Source of the DNA: a virus
Length of the DNA: 64,000 nucleotides
Direction: 5' to 3' (one strand)
IMG/VR virus record: IMGVR_UViG_3300025276_004419
Coordinates: 62,001-126,000 of that record
Shown here: in pieces, positions 1 to 8,331 of the stretch
Position numbering within the stretch: position 1 is the first letter of the stretch
Layout: every line of letters starts with the position of its first letter
The notes under the pieces: model-generated
What the model was told of the DNA's origin: nothing
Databases searched by the model: none
The model's input: only the letters and a program-made list of their open reading frames with translations
Program-made: the position numbers and the translations under genes

Positions 1-221
1 TGGCCTTTAAAGATATTTTTAAAGACGAAAATAGCTACAATGAAAAAACTATAATTGGTTTTTTATCATTTGCCGTAATGGTAGTATTTGCTACCACCGA
101 TATAGTTACTGGTATTATGGGTAAAGAATTAATTATAAGCGATTCAATATTTAACTCATTTGTATTAGTTACTTTGGGTAGTTTTGGTATAGCTGGCTTA
201 GAAAAATTTGCTAAAAAATGA
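1..221 (+). CDS. small membrane protein, 5'-truncated
   Basis: An open frame enters from the left edge (codons begin at base 3) and stops with TGA at 219-221, overlapping the next ATG as ATGA. The visible 72 residues have a charged start (KDIFKDENSYNEK) and two hydrophobic stretches, the second ending in GLEKFAKK. The shape, two membrane spans and a basic tail, fits small phage membrane proteins, possibly holin-like, but no family is recognised. The true start lies outside the window. Confidence 0.6.
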   Translation, partial: AFKDIFKDENSYNEKTIIGFLSFAVMVVFATTDIVTGIMGKELIISDSIFNSFVLVTLGSFGIAGLEKFAKK

Positions 222-1429
222 AAAAAATACTACTATTATTAGGGATGTTTCTTAGCTTTTCTGTTAATGCTCAATCCCCTGCAGCTTTAGGTAAACAAAA
301 ATTCTTTAAAGGTCTATATGAAGACTTTTTAAAGTATGGTACTGTGTATGCTACAGGAGATATTTCAAACTCTGTAGAAGCTCAATATCCAACATATATT
401 TTAAGAACTAATGACAATGGAAGTATTTACTCAATTCCCACGGTAGAAGATGCTACAGATGTGTTCCCATTTGATTACACTTATAATATAGGGATTAGAA
501 AGTTAGCAAGATTTGATTACGAAAGAAAACCTAAAAACTTCTATGATGGTAATGAAAGTCAATTAGTATATTCAGCACCAACATCAGCAATACAAGGATT
601 AGAATATCAACTTCATTTTGAAAGAGAAAGATGGAATGGTAGAAATTTTAACAATCATAGAGTATTCTTTAAACATACAGGTAAATACCATATAGTAAAA
701 GCAGAAACTAGAGAAGTAGGTAAAATTAATTTAAATTATAAATCTGCAGAAACTAGAGCAAGATTACCTATAGGAAAAAAATTCTCATTTTCTGCAGGGG
801 CTATTGTAAGAGGGCACGATAGAGCCTATGGGTATAATCCATTTGAAATTTGGGTAAATGAAGAAACAACAGATGAATTTGGTAACACTTACCCTACTAA
901 TCAATGGTATGGATTAGGGAGAGAGTATGGCTATTCAGACCACTTTACAGAAACAATTACAGAAGGAGATACTACACAAGATTGGGTATGGAGAAATGAA
1001 GACGGAAATCAAGTAGCCTCTTCAGATTTAGACTTTAGAGAAAGAATTATGCCTGGTTTAATAAATAGGTATAATACAGGAATATGGGATGCTTTAGATC
1101 CATTTGTTGAAATAGCCCCTATTATAGGGTTTGATTTTTATCATTATGAAGGTAAATTTTGGCTACATGCATTTGGAAATTGGATTCTTCCATACCACAA
1201 ATATATTGCGGGGTCTGAAGAATTTTCTTATCTAAATAGAAACAATTGGGTAGCTGGAGGTTTAAAACCAGATTCTCAACCTGAACAATGGAATGATTTC
1301 TCATCTGGTGTTTCATTTGGTTGGAAAGTAGGTAGAAATATTGGGATATTTGCTGAAGGTGAATATATGAAAATGTGGGATAGTAGATTATTCCAAACTA
1401 CCTTTGGTATAAACTATACATTTAAGTAA
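218..1429 (+). CDS. secreted, outer-membrane beta-barrel-like protein
   Basis: The 403-residue product starts with a signal peptide (MKKILLLLGMFLSF) and a likely signal peptidase I site VNA|QS, with Gln directly after the cut. The rest alternates aromatic, polar and charged residues in short strands (for example FSFSAGAIVRG and NIGIFAEGEYMKMW) and ends in FGINYTFK, as outer-membrane barrels often do. Its ATG overlaps the upstream stop and the next gene starts three bases after its TAA, so it is part of a run of late-type genes. It may be placed in the host outer membrane during infection, for example to block a receptor, but that is inference; no specific family is recognised. Confidence 0.65.
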   Translation: MKKILLLLGMFLSFSVNAQSPAALGKQKFFKGLYEDFLKYGTVYATGDISNSVEAQYPTYILRTNDNGSIYSIPTVEDATDVFPFDYTYNIGIRKLARFDYERKPKNFYDGNESQLVYSAPTSAIQGLEYQLHFERERWNGRNFNNHRVFFKHTGKYHIVKAETREVGKINLNYKSAETRARLPIGKKFSFSAGAIVRGHDRAYGYNPFEIWVNEETTDEFGNTYPTNQWYGLGREYGYSDHFTETITEGDTTQDWVWRNEDGNQVASSDLDFRERIMPGLINRYNTGIWDALDPFVEIAPIIGFDFYHYEGKFWLHAFGNWILPYHKYIAGSEEFSYLNRNNWVAGGLKPDSQPEQWNDFSSGVSFGWKVGRNIGIFAEGEYMKMWDSRLFQTTFGINYTFK

Positions 1430-1432
1430 AAG

Positions 1433-1717
1433 ATGGCTAAAGAATTAAGTGAAGGAACTAAAATTACTTTAGATTTAAAAACAATAGGAATTGTTGTATT
1501 TTTTATAGCTACTGTGGTTGGTATGTGGTTTTCCCTCCAAGCTGATATTCAAGAAGCTAAAGAATTACCAACACCTGAAATTCAAAGGATTGAATATGAT
1601 TTAAAGGATGAATTGATCCGTGAAACTATTATGGATACTGAAGAATCAGTAGAAGAAATAAAAGCACAATTAGATAAAATGGATCAAAGATTATACGAAC
1701 TCCAACAAAGAAGATAA
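1433..1717 (+). CDS. single-span membrane protein with coiled coil
   Basis: This 94-residue protein has a short cytoplasmic start, one hydrophobic span (about residues 17-36, IGIVVFFIATVVGMWF) and a C-terminal helix rich in Glu, Lys and Gln with heptad-like spacing (about residues 60-94). It has no signal peptidase site, so it is probably anchored in the inner membrane with the helix outside. It sits between two secreted proteins and overlaps the next start by one base. The layout resembles inner-membrane spanin components, but nothing proves that role. Confidence 0.6.
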   Translation: MAKELSEGTKITLDLKTIGIVVFFIATVVGMWFSLQADIQEAKELPTPEIQRIEYDLKDELIRETIMDTEESVEEIKAQLDKMDQRLYELQQRR

Positions 1718-2124
1718 TGAAAAATTTACTTTTAATTATAGGTTTCTTGTCATTACCTTTTTCTGTATTTTCTCAAGAATTTATTAATGATAAAAACTTT
1801 GATAAAAAAATTAAAGGTAACCCATTTGATGATGATAATGGGAAAATAGTTATAGTAGAATTTTGGGCTGATTTTAATAAAAATAATGCTTTTAAAGAAT
1901 GGGACCAACTCAAAGAAGTAACCTACTATAGATGTGATCTAGCAAAATCACCAGAACTTAAAGCTAAATATAAAATACGGATGGCTCCTACAATTTTAAT
2001 CTTTTCTGAAGGAGAACCTTATATTAAATTTAAAGCAAAAGCAGGATTAGATTTATTATGCCCTGTTGATGTACCAAAAATGGAAAGAGCAATAGAAGTA
2101 GTTAAACGAGAAGCACAATACTAA
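1717..2124 (+). CDS. secreted thioredoxin-fold protein without the CXXC motif
   Basis: The 135-residue product has a signal peptide ending SVFS|QEF. After it come the hallmarks of a thioredoxin fold: a beta strand IVIVEFWADF, a strand VTYYRCDL, and the cis-proline loop MAPTILIFSEGEP. Where thioredoxins have WCxxC this protein reads WADFNKNN, so both redox cysteines are gone and disulfide exchange is not expected. A binding or scaffold role in the periplasm is more likely. The start codon overlaps the preceding stop (TAATG). It lies just before the endolysin gene, which suggests late expression. Confidence 0.7.
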   Translation: MKNLLLIIGFLSLPFSVFSQEFINDKNFDKKIKGNPFDDDNGKIVIVEFWADFNKNNAFKEWDQLKEVTYYRCDLAKSPELKAKYKIRMAPTILIFSEGEPYIKFKAKAGLDLLCPVDVPKMERAIEVVKREAQY

Positions 2125-2134
2125 ATATTTATAA
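2124..2134 (+). promoter_or_regulatory. AATATTTATAA motif before endolysin gene
   Basis: This 11-base motif overlaps the stop codon of the thioredoxin-fold gene and ends two bases before the ATG of the M15 peptidase. The same motif precedes other late-looking genes at 4206, 14069, 47021 and, on the minus strand, 63647-63657. Its reverse complement contains TATAAATA, the T4 late promoter core. Function as a late promoter is inferred. Confidence 0.35.
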
Positions 2135-2136
2135 CT

Positions 2137-2610
2137 ATGATGTTAAGTAAAAATTTATCTTTAGGCGAGTTTACTCGATCCCAAACTGCTAAACGTAGAG
2201 GTATTGATAATACCCCAAAAGACAAACACTTAAAAGCAGCAAAACTATTAGCTGAAAACATCTTTCAACCTATTAGAGAATGTTTTGCTGTTCCAATCTT
2301 CATATCTTCAGGATATAGAAGTGATGCTTTAAATGAGGCTATTGGTGGTTCTAAAACTTCTCAACATTCAAAAGGTGAGGCAATTGACATAGATATGGAC
2401 CACAGAAATGGTCCTGAAAATGAAGAAATATTTCACTATATTAGAGAAAATTTACTATTCGATCAATTAATTTGGGAATTTGGAACTGATGAAAGACCTG
2501 ATTGGGTTCATGTTTCATATAATAGTGATGGAAAACAAAGAGGCCAAATCCTAACGGCTAAGAGAAATTCAGCAGGGAAAACCTATTATGTAAAGTCTTA
2601 TGAGGCTTAA
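2137..2610 (+). CDS. M15 family peptidase, probable endolysin
   Basis: The 157-residue protein belongs to the metallopeptidase M15 type (D-Ala-D-Ala carboxypeptidase / L-alanyl-D-glutamate peptidase). The zinc ligands are visible: His77 in SQHSKGEAIDID, the Asp seven residues later (Asp84), and His125 in DWVHVSY; the SGYRS segment at 58-62 is also typical. It would cut peptide cross-links in peptidoglycan at the end of infection. There is no signal peptide, and the next gene encodes a holin, so the pair forms a holin-endolysin cassette. Two in-frame ATG codons are adjacent at the start; either may be used. Confidence 0.88.
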   Translation: MMLSKNLSLGEFTRSQTAKRRGIDNTPKDKHLKAAKLLAENIFQPIRECFAVPIFISSGYRSDALNEAIGGSKTSQHSKGEAIDIDMDHRNGPENEEIFHYIRENLLFDQLIWEFGTDERPDWVHVSYNSDGKQRGQILTAKRNSAGKTYYVKSYEA

Positions 2611-2629
2611 TCTCTCCCCAACTAATAGT

Positions 2630-3049
2630 ATGAAATCAACAACATTAATTTTTTTAACTGTACCCATAGTGACTGCATCATTTTTATGCTCTTATTTTTT
2701 AGAACTTACAATGGGTAACGCAGAACAATATTTAGCCCTAATTGCAGTAATATTCATTGATGGTTTCTTTGGTATTGCCTTGGGTATAAAACGTGAAGGA
2801 TTCCAAACTCGTAAAGCCGTCCGTGTATTAAAACGTGCTGTAACTTGGATAGCTTTTTTAACCGTAATTTTAATGGTAGAAAGAGGATTTAAAGGGACAG
2901 TTTGGCTTAGTGAAGTAGTTATCATACCATTCGTGATATTACAATTAATTAGCTCCCTTAAGAACGCGTCTATGGCTGGATTTATAAAAACAGAAGAATT
3001 AAATAAAATTTTAGACCGCATAGACAATCATAAGGGCTTTAGAAAATAA
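2630..3049 (+). CDS. holin (phage_holin_4_1-like)
   Basis: I start this protein at the ATG at 2630 (139 residues), because the first hydrophobic span begins right there; an upstream ATG at 2600 would overlap the endolysin gene. There are about four hydrophobic segments. The core reads IFIDGFFGIALGIKREGF, then a basic helix, more membrane segments, and a C-terminal helix SLKNASMAGFIKTEELNKIL. This order matches the phage holin family 4_1 (toxin secretion/lysis holin). It would form the membrane lesion that releases the M15 endolysin encoded directly upstream. Confidence 0.72.
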   Translation: MKSTTLIFLTVPIVTASFLCSYFLELTMGNAEQYLALIAVIFIDGFFGIALGIKREGFQTRKAVRVLKRAVTWIAFLTVILMVERGFKGTVWLSEVVIIPFVILQLISSLKNASMAGFIKTEELNKILDRIDNHKGFRK

Positions 3050-3054
3050 ATCCC

Positions 3055-4182
3055 ATGTGGAAAAAAATACAAGAAAGGATATTTCCTTTTATAATCGCAA
3101 CCTCTGCCCTGTCAGTCTCTGCTTCGGCCGCTTTTTATTCAATTAGTGGCCTTAGTAAACTTTTTGCAGGAGCAGCCTTAGCAGTAATAATAATGACTAC
3201 TTCTTTAGAGGTAGCTAAATTAGTTATTGCTTCTTTACTCTACCAATATAGAAAAACTATTCCAAAACTGTTAAAGTATTATTTAACTGTAGCAGCAGTA
3301 ATATTAGTATTAATTACCTCAATGGGTATTTATGGTTTCCTATCAGCTGCTTACCAAGAAACAGCAGCTAAGGCTAGTAGTATAGATGCTCAAATATCAT
3401 TAATTGAGACTAAACGAGATAATGTAAAGGAACAACTCGCGGTTTACAGCGATGAAAAAACAAGTATTAATACTGCCGTGACTGAGTTGAGGTCCGGTTT
3501 ATCTAACAATAAAATCCAGTATAAAGACCGGGAAACTGGCCAAATAATTAATACAACTTCTAGTTCAACTCGTAGAGCATTAGAAAGACAACTAGACCAA
3601 GCGATTCTACGCCAAACCGAAATCAACACTAAAGTAGATGGTTTAAATGAAAGGCTATTTGAATATGAAACTGAAATAGTAGAAGTTACTATTAATAACG
3701 ACATAGCAGGTGAGTTAGGACCACTCAAATACCTTTCAGGATTAACAGGAACACCAATGGATAAGATTATAAATTATCTATTGTTAACTATTATATTTGT
3801 ATTTGACCCTTTAGCTATTGCTCTAGTAATTGCTGCTAATTATTCTTTTGAATTGTTAAAAGGGAAAACAAAGGAAAAAGTTAAAGTAGAAGCTCCATTA
3901 ATTCCAAGTTTAGAGGAATTAACTATAATTTCAGAAAAACAAAATGAACTTATCAAAACTCTAGAAATCATCAATTCCCCATCCCATTCAGATGTATTAA
4001 GAAAACTTAACAAACTGGATAAAATGGTAAATTTAGATGAAGAACCTCAACCTAATGTTGAAGAGGACGATGGGTTGGTTCTAGTAGAAAGACCCCATAG
4101 AATATATGGAACCCATACTATGGTAGTTCATAGGGACAATGTTCCAAAAGGATACAAACTTAAAAACGAAGTAACCCAATAA
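3055..4182 (+). CDS. polytopic membrane protein with long periplasmic coiled coil
   Basis: The 375-residue protein has three N-terminal hydrophobic spans (about 8-30, 35-62 and 76-96), a long charged coiled coil (about 100-215), a fourth span (about 237-263, LLLTIIFVFDPLAIALVIA) and a hydrophilic tail. The layout is common among phage membrane proteins of the DUF4407-like kind. It follows the holin gene by five bases, so a role in lysis control or in remodelling the host membrane is possible but not shown. The start is set by the short gap after the holin stop. Confidence 0.6.
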   Translation: MWKKIQERIFPFIIATSALSVSASAAFYSISGLSKLFAGAALAVIIMTTSLEVAKLVIASLLYQYRKTIPKLLKYYLTVAAVILVLITSMGIYGFLSAAYQETAAKASSIDAQISLIETKRDNVKEQLAVYSDEKTSINTAVTELRSGLSNNKIQYKDRETGQIINTTSSSTRRALERQLDQAILRQTEINTKVDGLNERLFEYETEIVEVTINNDIAGELGPLKYLSGLTGTPMDKIINYLLLTIIFVFDPLAIALVIAANYSFELLKGKTKEKVKVEAPLIPSLEELTIISEKQNELIKTLEIINSPSHSDVLRKLNKLDKMVNLDEEPQPNVEEDDGLVLVERPHRIYGTHTMVVHRDNVPKGYKLKNEVTQ

Positions 4183-4205
4183 ATCGCAATTTTCAATAAT
4201 TTTAT

Positions 4206-4217
4206 AATATTTATTAA
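4206..4217 (+). promoter_or_regulatory. AATATTTATTAA motif before structural gene
   Basis: This variant of the AATATTTATAA motif lies 24 bases before the ATG of the structural protein at 4241, inside a TA-rich stretch. It is one of five such sites in front of late-looking genes. A late-promoter role is inferred from position only. Confidence 0.35.
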
Positions 4218-4240
4218 CAAATAACCTAATCTAATTCATC

Positions 4241-5086
4241 ATGTACGGAGCACAAGACCCAGGCAATTGGCAGAGTTTTAAAACAAGACAAGACATTCAA
4301 AGTTTACCTTTAATGGAGCAAAAGTCAAAGTTCATCCAAGAACAAGTAAATTTTGATAATGCTATGGCTGCTTTTTCAGCACAGGCTCACGTTGGTGGTA
4401 TTCAATATAACCCAGTATTAAGTGTTGCATTCGATGGATCAGCATTAAGCACTATTACTGGTTTCACATCAGGATTAGAAGTTACTTACACTCATGATGT
4501 TACTGTAACAGGTATACCTTCAATAATTGTACCTAATGGGTTACAAGGTGGGGGTTCAGGAGCCGCGATTACATACACTTTTGATTCTGCAATTTCTTCT
4601 AAAGTATTATTTTTTACTTATACACAAACACCAACTGTCAATGGAACTGGACTTGTAGCAGCGAATGTTTTAACATTAGACAACGAATTAGCTGCTGGTA
4701 TTACTGGTCAACCAACGACACCAGTTGATGACACATATGTAACTGAAACACTAACTTGGGCTACAGGAACTGGTGGTGTAGGAGGAGTAGATATTACTGC
4801 AACTATAGTAGTTGCTGGTAATACTGTAACTTCGGTTATTGCTACCGCAGCAACTGGAGTTTACCAACCCGGAAATACACTTACACTTGCTGGGACTAAT
4901 TTAGGTGGAACAGGTAATTTAGTTGTTACTTTACAAGTAGCAGATTTTACAGGTGATATTTTAAATCTTGCAGGAGGTGATAGATACATAGCACTAAATG
5001 GAGGATCTATAAATTCAGTGGGTGGACGTCCAGCACGAGATGTCTTTGCTGTTAGTGGTATAAACGACACTGCAATAGCAAATTAA
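4241..5086 (+). CDS. probable virion structural protein
   Basis: The 281-residue protein has a helical N-terminus (NWQSFKTRQDIQSLPLMEQ) followed by a Gly/Thr/Val-rich beta domain with no charged core, typical of phage decoration, fibre or neck proteins. The first 35-40 residues resemble the start of the vWA protein at 14092 (WQSF, then LPL and EQK at matching spacing), suggesting a shared docking segment. No enzyme motif is present. A late-type AATATTTAT motif lies upstream and a hairpin/promoter unit lies downstream. Confidence 0.6.
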   Translation: MYGAQDPGNWQSFKTRQDIQSLPLMEQKSKFIQEQVNFDNAMAAFSAQAHVGGIQYNPVLSVAFDGSALSTITGFTSGLEVTYTHDVTVTGIPSIIVPNGLQGGGSGAAITYTFDSAISSKVLFFTYTQTPTVNGTGLVAANVLTLDNELAAGITGQPTTPVDDTYVTETLTWATGTGGVGGVDITATIVVAGNTVTSVIATAATGVYQPGNTLTLAGTNLGGTGNLVVTLQVADFTGDILNLAGGDRYIALNGGSINSVGGRPARDVFAVSGINDTAIAN

Positions 5087-5119
5087 TAGTACATTAATTT
5101 AAAACACATATAAAAATAT

Positions 5120-5152
5120 TTGGAGCCCCGAAAGGGGCTTCGTATATTTATG
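5120..5152 (+). promoter_or_regulatory. Bacteroidota-type promoter P1
   Basis: TTG at 5120-5122 and TATATT at 5143-5148 are separated by exactly 20 nt, preceded by TTCG at the -7 box as in the other copies. It reads into the small gene at 5185 through an A-rich leader ending AATAAAGGTTATG. Confidence 0.75.
5124..5139 (+). terminator. GC-rich hairpin filling the P1 promoter spacer
   Basis: AGCCCC and GGGGCT form a six-pair stem closed by a GAAA tetraloop, directly behind the structural gene. It may end transcription from upstream, but the following T-run is weak (TTCGTATATTT) because the sequence is also the promoter of the next gene. An operator role is an alternative. Confidence 0.5.
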
Positions 5153-5184
5153 GTATAGAAATAAGTAAAAAAACAATAAAGGTT

Positions 5185-5442
5185 ATGACTTACAAAGAAT
5201 TAAATCAAGCATTAGAAAATTTAGGTGAAGATGAAATATTAGAATTCACATTCAATACTGAATTTTACAAATTCACCAAATTCGTCTTTAGTAGTAATAA
5301 AGCATCATATTCAGTTTCTCAGAACTACACATCAATGCAGGTTGATAAAATAAGTGATCGTTTTGTTAGTTTATATACTTACGATATGATGAGTCAACAA
5401 ACCAAATTTAAAATGTCAATTGAAGCAATTGAGCTAGTATAA
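5185..5442 (+). CDS. hypothetical protein
   Basis: The 85-residue acidic protein begins MTYKELNQALENLGEDE and continues with short beta strands rich in Phe, Tyr and Ser. No family is recognised. It is the first gene behind promoter P1 and its stop overlaps the ATG of the next gene (TAATG), so it leads an operon that runs on to thyX and the DpdA-like gene. Confidence 0.65.
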   Translation: MTYKELNQALENLGEDEILEFTFNTEFYKFTKFVFSSNKASYSVSQNYTSMQVDKISDRFVSLYTYDMMSQQTKFKMSIEAIELV

Positions 5443-5645
5443 TGATATTTCGATTTGGAAAATATAAAGGTTATACATTAGCTGACGTTGAATTAAACGA
5501 TCCAAGCTATGTGAGGTGGGCACGAAATAATGCCCCCAACCTTATTCCAAAAAAAGCAACAAAAATAGTTGCCTCCGAAGAAGATGATGTGTATATTAAA
5601 GCTTATACAAATTTACCATTTATAGACCCAAGCGATGCTTTTTAG
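5442..5645 (+). CDS. small protein like the ExoX C-terminal domain
   Basis: This 67-residue protein opens with FRFGKYKGYTLADV followed by DPSYVRWA, the pattern of the short domain found at the C-terminus of exodeoxyribonuclease X and in many small phage proteins. No nuclease residues are present, so a nucleic-acid or protein binding role is more likely than catalysis. It overlaps the next gene by 11 bases. Confidence 0.65.
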   Translation: MIFRFGKYKGYTLADVELNDPSYVRWARNNAPNLIPKKATKIVASEEDDVYIKAYTNLPFIDPSDAF

Positions 5646-6168
5646 TTTTATTAAAGAATCAAATATACAACATAGCCGTGAAGTAGTTGAGCAGAATTTA
5701 GCGCGTTATCAGCCGTTAAATTACAATCGCTTCATGTGGTGGCGTAGTTATACGGATGGGATTAAGCCGTTGAGTAAACGCGTTACTCTCAAAGAAAGAA
5801 TTGTCAATGGTGATTTTAATGAGTCGTCATATTTTATGCAAGCCCAATTAGCTTTACATAATGCCAAAGATAAAGTAGACCTCACTAAACACAACCTTTC
5901 AGACCAGCTAGACATACTAGCTATGGATTTGACTCGATACAAACGTTTAATGGATGATTTTTATCGGGAGGACAATGAACGTTTAGAGGCATTATATGAT
6001 GCGTTTACCTCTACATTCAAAATGACTCGTAATGAGTTTATAAAAGAGATTTGTGATTGGCCTCTTGATTTATTATCTTATTACAAGTTCTGTATGGAGT
6101 TTAGATACGTAACACCAGCAGCTAATAGAAAAACAGCCCGAAGAGGTAGACCTAAAAAAACAAAATAA
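5635..6168 (+). CDS. hypothetical protein with basic AT-hook-like tail
   Basis: The 177-residue, mostly helical protein ends in a basic segment RRGRPKKTK that looks like an AT-hook, so DNA binding is plausible. No other motif is recognised. It overlaps the upstream ExoX-C-like gene and its stop is adjacent to the ATG of thyX, placing it in the nucleotide/DNA modification operon. Confidence 0.65.
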   Translation: MLFSFIKESNIQHSREVVEQNLARYQPLNYNRFMWWRSYTDGIKPLSKRVTLKERIVNGDFNESSYFMQAQLALHNAKDKVDLTKHNLSDQLDILAMDLTRYKRLMDDFYREDNERLEALYDAFTSTFKMTRNEFIKEICDWPLDLLSYYKFCMEFRYVTPAANRKTARRGRPKKTK

Positions 6169-6807
6169 ATGCAAGAAGAATTAAAATTACTAAACACAGT
6201 AGAATTACTAGGACATTATGGTAGTGATATAGTTCACGCTCAATCAGCTTGGACATCAACATCACGTGACTTAACTGAAAGTAAAATAGCAAGAATAGAT
6301 AAACTTCTAAACATGCTAGCTTCAGAAGGTCACCACACTCCATTTGAAAAATCTGGATTACATTTTTTAGTAAATGTAGACCAGGCAACACATATTCATC
6401 TTCTAAAACATAGAGTAGGAGTTTCAATTAATGGTGAATCAGCTCGTTATAAGGAATTAAAAGAAGATAAAATGATGATACCTTTAGATTGGTCAAATAC
6501 ATGGAAGGTAAAACTCATGAATTATACTGAAGAAGGGAATAAATTATATCATGAAGCTCTTGAATATTTTTCTCCTATCTTAGGACGTAAACGTGCTAAA
6601 GAATCAGCTCGTTTCTTTAAAACGTTTAATTCTCAGATTTCATTAGATATTATGTTTAATTGGAGAAGTTTTTACCACTTCCAAAAATTACGTAATAGCC
6701 CGGATGCTCAAAAGGAAGTAAGGGAATTAGCTGAGGAAATGCTTAACATAGTTAAGAATATTGAAGGTAATCCATTTGAAAAAACCATTAAGGCATTTGA
6801 ATTATGA
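6169..6807 (+). CDS. thyX: flavin-dependent thymidylate synthase
   Basis: The 212-residue protein carries the ThyX signature in the form KHRVGVSINGESARY, close to the family consensus RHRxxSxNxxSxRY, which binds dUMP and FAD. Other typical parts are the early HTPFE segment that contacts flavin and the late RSFYHFQKLR segment. It makes dTMP from dUMP using methylene-tetrahydrofolate and NADPH without a separate dihydrofolate reductase. The length is usual for the family. Its stop overlaps the next ATG (ATGATGA). It supplies dTTP for this AT-rich phage. Confidence 0.92.
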   Translation: MQEELKLLNTVELLGHYGSDIVHAQSAWTSTSRDLTESKIARIDKLLNMLASEGHHTPFEKSGLHFLVNVDQATHIHLLKHRVGVSINGESARYKELKEDKMMIPLDWSNTWKVKLMNYTEEGNKLYHEALEYFSPILGRKRAKESARFFKTFNSQISLDIMFNWRSFYHFQKLRNSPDAQKEVRELAEEMLNIVKNIEGNPFEKTIKAFEL

Positions 6808-6953
6808 TGGAACTATTAAAACATAGTTTAGGTTTATGTGGGGAACATTGGCACCCAAATATTTTTACACTTTTATTAAGTGGACTTGGATTAGCACCTT
6901 CTTTTAATTATATTTATTATAAAGTAAAAAGTTATGATAAAAGTAAGTCATGA
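6804..6953 (+). CDS. 49-residue membrane peptide
   Basis: A short open frame starts at ATGATG overlapping the thyX stop and ends at TGA 6951-6953, inside the start of the DpdA-like gene. The product, MMELLKHSLGLCGEH followed by a hydrophobic stretch NIFTLLLSGLGLAP and a basic Tyr/Lys tail, looks like a single-span membrane peptide. The tight overlaps on both sides support translation. Function unknown. Confidence 0.55.
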   Translation: MMELLKHSLGLCGEHWHPNIFTLLLSGLGLAPSFNYIYYKVKSYDKSKS

Positions 6954-7725
6954 AACCCCTCGTTGTTTATTAGAAGATAGCATACAATTTAATGACTATC
7001 AATATGCCTTGGTTCATTTACTTGAAGACGACGAGGAATATAGAGAACATTTTTTAAATTATCGTCAAGATCCTAAAAGCTATATTATTTTAGACAATTC
7101 ACTTCATGAATTAGGCCATGCCTACAATGATGCTGGATTATTAAAATGGGTTAATGAATTACTACCTAACGAATTTATTATCCCAGATGTTTGGTGTGAT
7201 AGAGATGCTTCAGTAGTTAATGCTCGTAAATGGTCTTCAATCGAACTACCTGAAGGTGTAGAAAAAGTAGCAGTAGTCCAAGCAACTACAATCCATGAAG
7301 CCGCTACTTGCTATCAAACATATAAGGATTTAGGGTATAAAAAAATAGCATTTTCGTATGGTGCGAGTTATTACAATGATGTTATTCCTCATCCTAACAA
7401 GGACATTGGAAAAGCTTTAGGACGATTATCAGTAATTTCAGCTTTATATAAAACTAAAGTAATCTCACAAAATGATAGAATTCATTTATTAGGGTGTGCT
7501 GTCCCACAAGAGTTTGGGTGGTATAAAGGATTCGATTGTATTGAATCAATTGACACATCAAACCCCGTAATGGCTGCTTTAGAGGGTATTAGATATACTA
7601 CTGCTGGTTTAGATGAAAAACCTAGAGCTAACATGAATGATTATTATTACATGCTTGAAGAAGAAATAAATTGGGACTTACTAACAGATAACTTAACTAA
7701 ATTTAGATACATAAACGACTTGTAA
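6934..7725 (+). CDS. dpdA: TGT-like DNA 7-deazaguanine transglycosylase (DpdA-like)
   Basis: The 263-residue protein resembles the tRNA-guanine transglycosylase fold in its compact phage DpdA form. Visible landmarks are YIILDNSLHELG (residues 50-61), where Asp54 matches the general base/nucleobase-binding Asp of TGT; a strand FIIPDVW (81-87); HLLGCAVPQEF (184-194), matching the family's hLGvG segment; and SIDTSNP (206-211 region), where Asp207 matches the nucleophile. It lacks the TGT zinc domain, as DpdA proteins can. With queC, queD, queE and folE nearby, it most likely swaps guanine in phage DNA for a 7-deazaguanine base. tRNA as substrate cannot be excluded. Confidence 0.75.
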   Translation: MIKVSHETPRCLLEDSIQFNDYQYALVHLLEDDEEYREHFLNYRQDPKSYIILDNSLHELGHAYNDAGLLKWVNELLPNEFIIPDVWCDRDASVVNARKWSSIELPEGVEKVAVVQATTIHEAATCYQTYKDLGYKKIAFSYGASYYNDVIPHPNKDIGKALGRLSVISALYKTKVISQNDRIHLLGCAVPQEFGWYKGFDCIESIDTSNPVMAALEGIRYTTAGLDEKPRANMNDYYYMLEEEINWDLLTDNLTKFRYINDL

Positions 7726-7726
7726 A

Positions 7727-8296
7727 ATGGCAAATTACTGTAGAACAGATATTATAATTAAAGCTTCTAAAAAAGCAATTGATAACTTTGTAGAACGTTT
7801 CGATAAGTGTCATGATGGTGCTTACCCAAATCAAGAAGAAAACCCTCACATTATAGATGAATTCGGTGCTAAAGCAGAATCACTAATCGATAAAGTTGGT
7901 TCAAAGTGGGTTAAAATGTGGGATGGAGGAATTAACTATCACGATGATACAGAAGGTAGCAGTGAAGTACGCCTTGCCTTAGACTCAGCTTGGTACCCAC
8001 CTTCAGATATGATTTTGGAGATGTTTAGACAAATGGAAGAAATTGACGGTGAGCATGAAGGTGTAAGAGTGTATGGTTCATATTGGGATGAAGGATACCA
8101 ACCTATTGGAGTATTCGAAGTTTACTATGGAGAAATAATTTCAAAAGAAAACCACGATTTGGATTGGTCTGAATGGGAAGAGAAGGTAGAGGAAGAAGGT
8201 GAATCCGAATACGATAGAAACTTCTGGGATGAAGAAGTAGACCCAGCATTCGTAGTTCTTCAAGAGGAGTTAGATAAAGTAATGGAAGAAATATAA
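7727..8296 (+). CDS. hypothetical protein, YubB/Api92-like
   Basis: The 189-residue very acidic protein begins MANYCRTDIIIKASKKAI and contains SAWYPPSDMI near the middle. A ferredoxin-like strand-helix start followed by a W-x-PP segment is reminiscent of the Api92/YubB family found in phages and plasmids, whose role is unknown. The C-terminal third is rich in Glu and Trp. It follows the DpdA-like gene by one base, so it is co-transcribed with it. Confidence 0.55.
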   Translation: MANYCRTDIIIKASKKAIDNFVERFDKCHDGAYPNQEENPHIIDEFGAKAESLIDKVGSKWVKMWDGGINYHDDTEGSSEVRLALDSAWYPPSDMILEMFRQMEEIDGEHEGVRVYGSYWDEGYQPIGVFEVYYGEIISKENHDLDWSEWEEKVEEEGESEYDRNFWDEEVDPAFVVLQEELDKVMEEI

Positions 8297-8331
8297 TATG
8301 TATAACGATAATAATAATTAAAAACAGAGTC

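Noticed and set aside
1122-1316. Minus-strand frame opposite the outer-membrane-like gene
   Set aside because: It overlaps a signal-peptide-bearing gene in full and has no start context or family features.
5569-5600. TTG, 20 nt, TATATT inside the ExoX-C-like gene
   Set aside because: The spacing fits, but the TTCG extension before the box is missing and TTG is common; treated as chance.
6152-6427. Minus-strand open frame opposite thyX
   Set aside because: It is the shadow of the strongly supported ThyX gene; the Leu/Ile-rich translation comes from the reverse complement of AT-rich codons.
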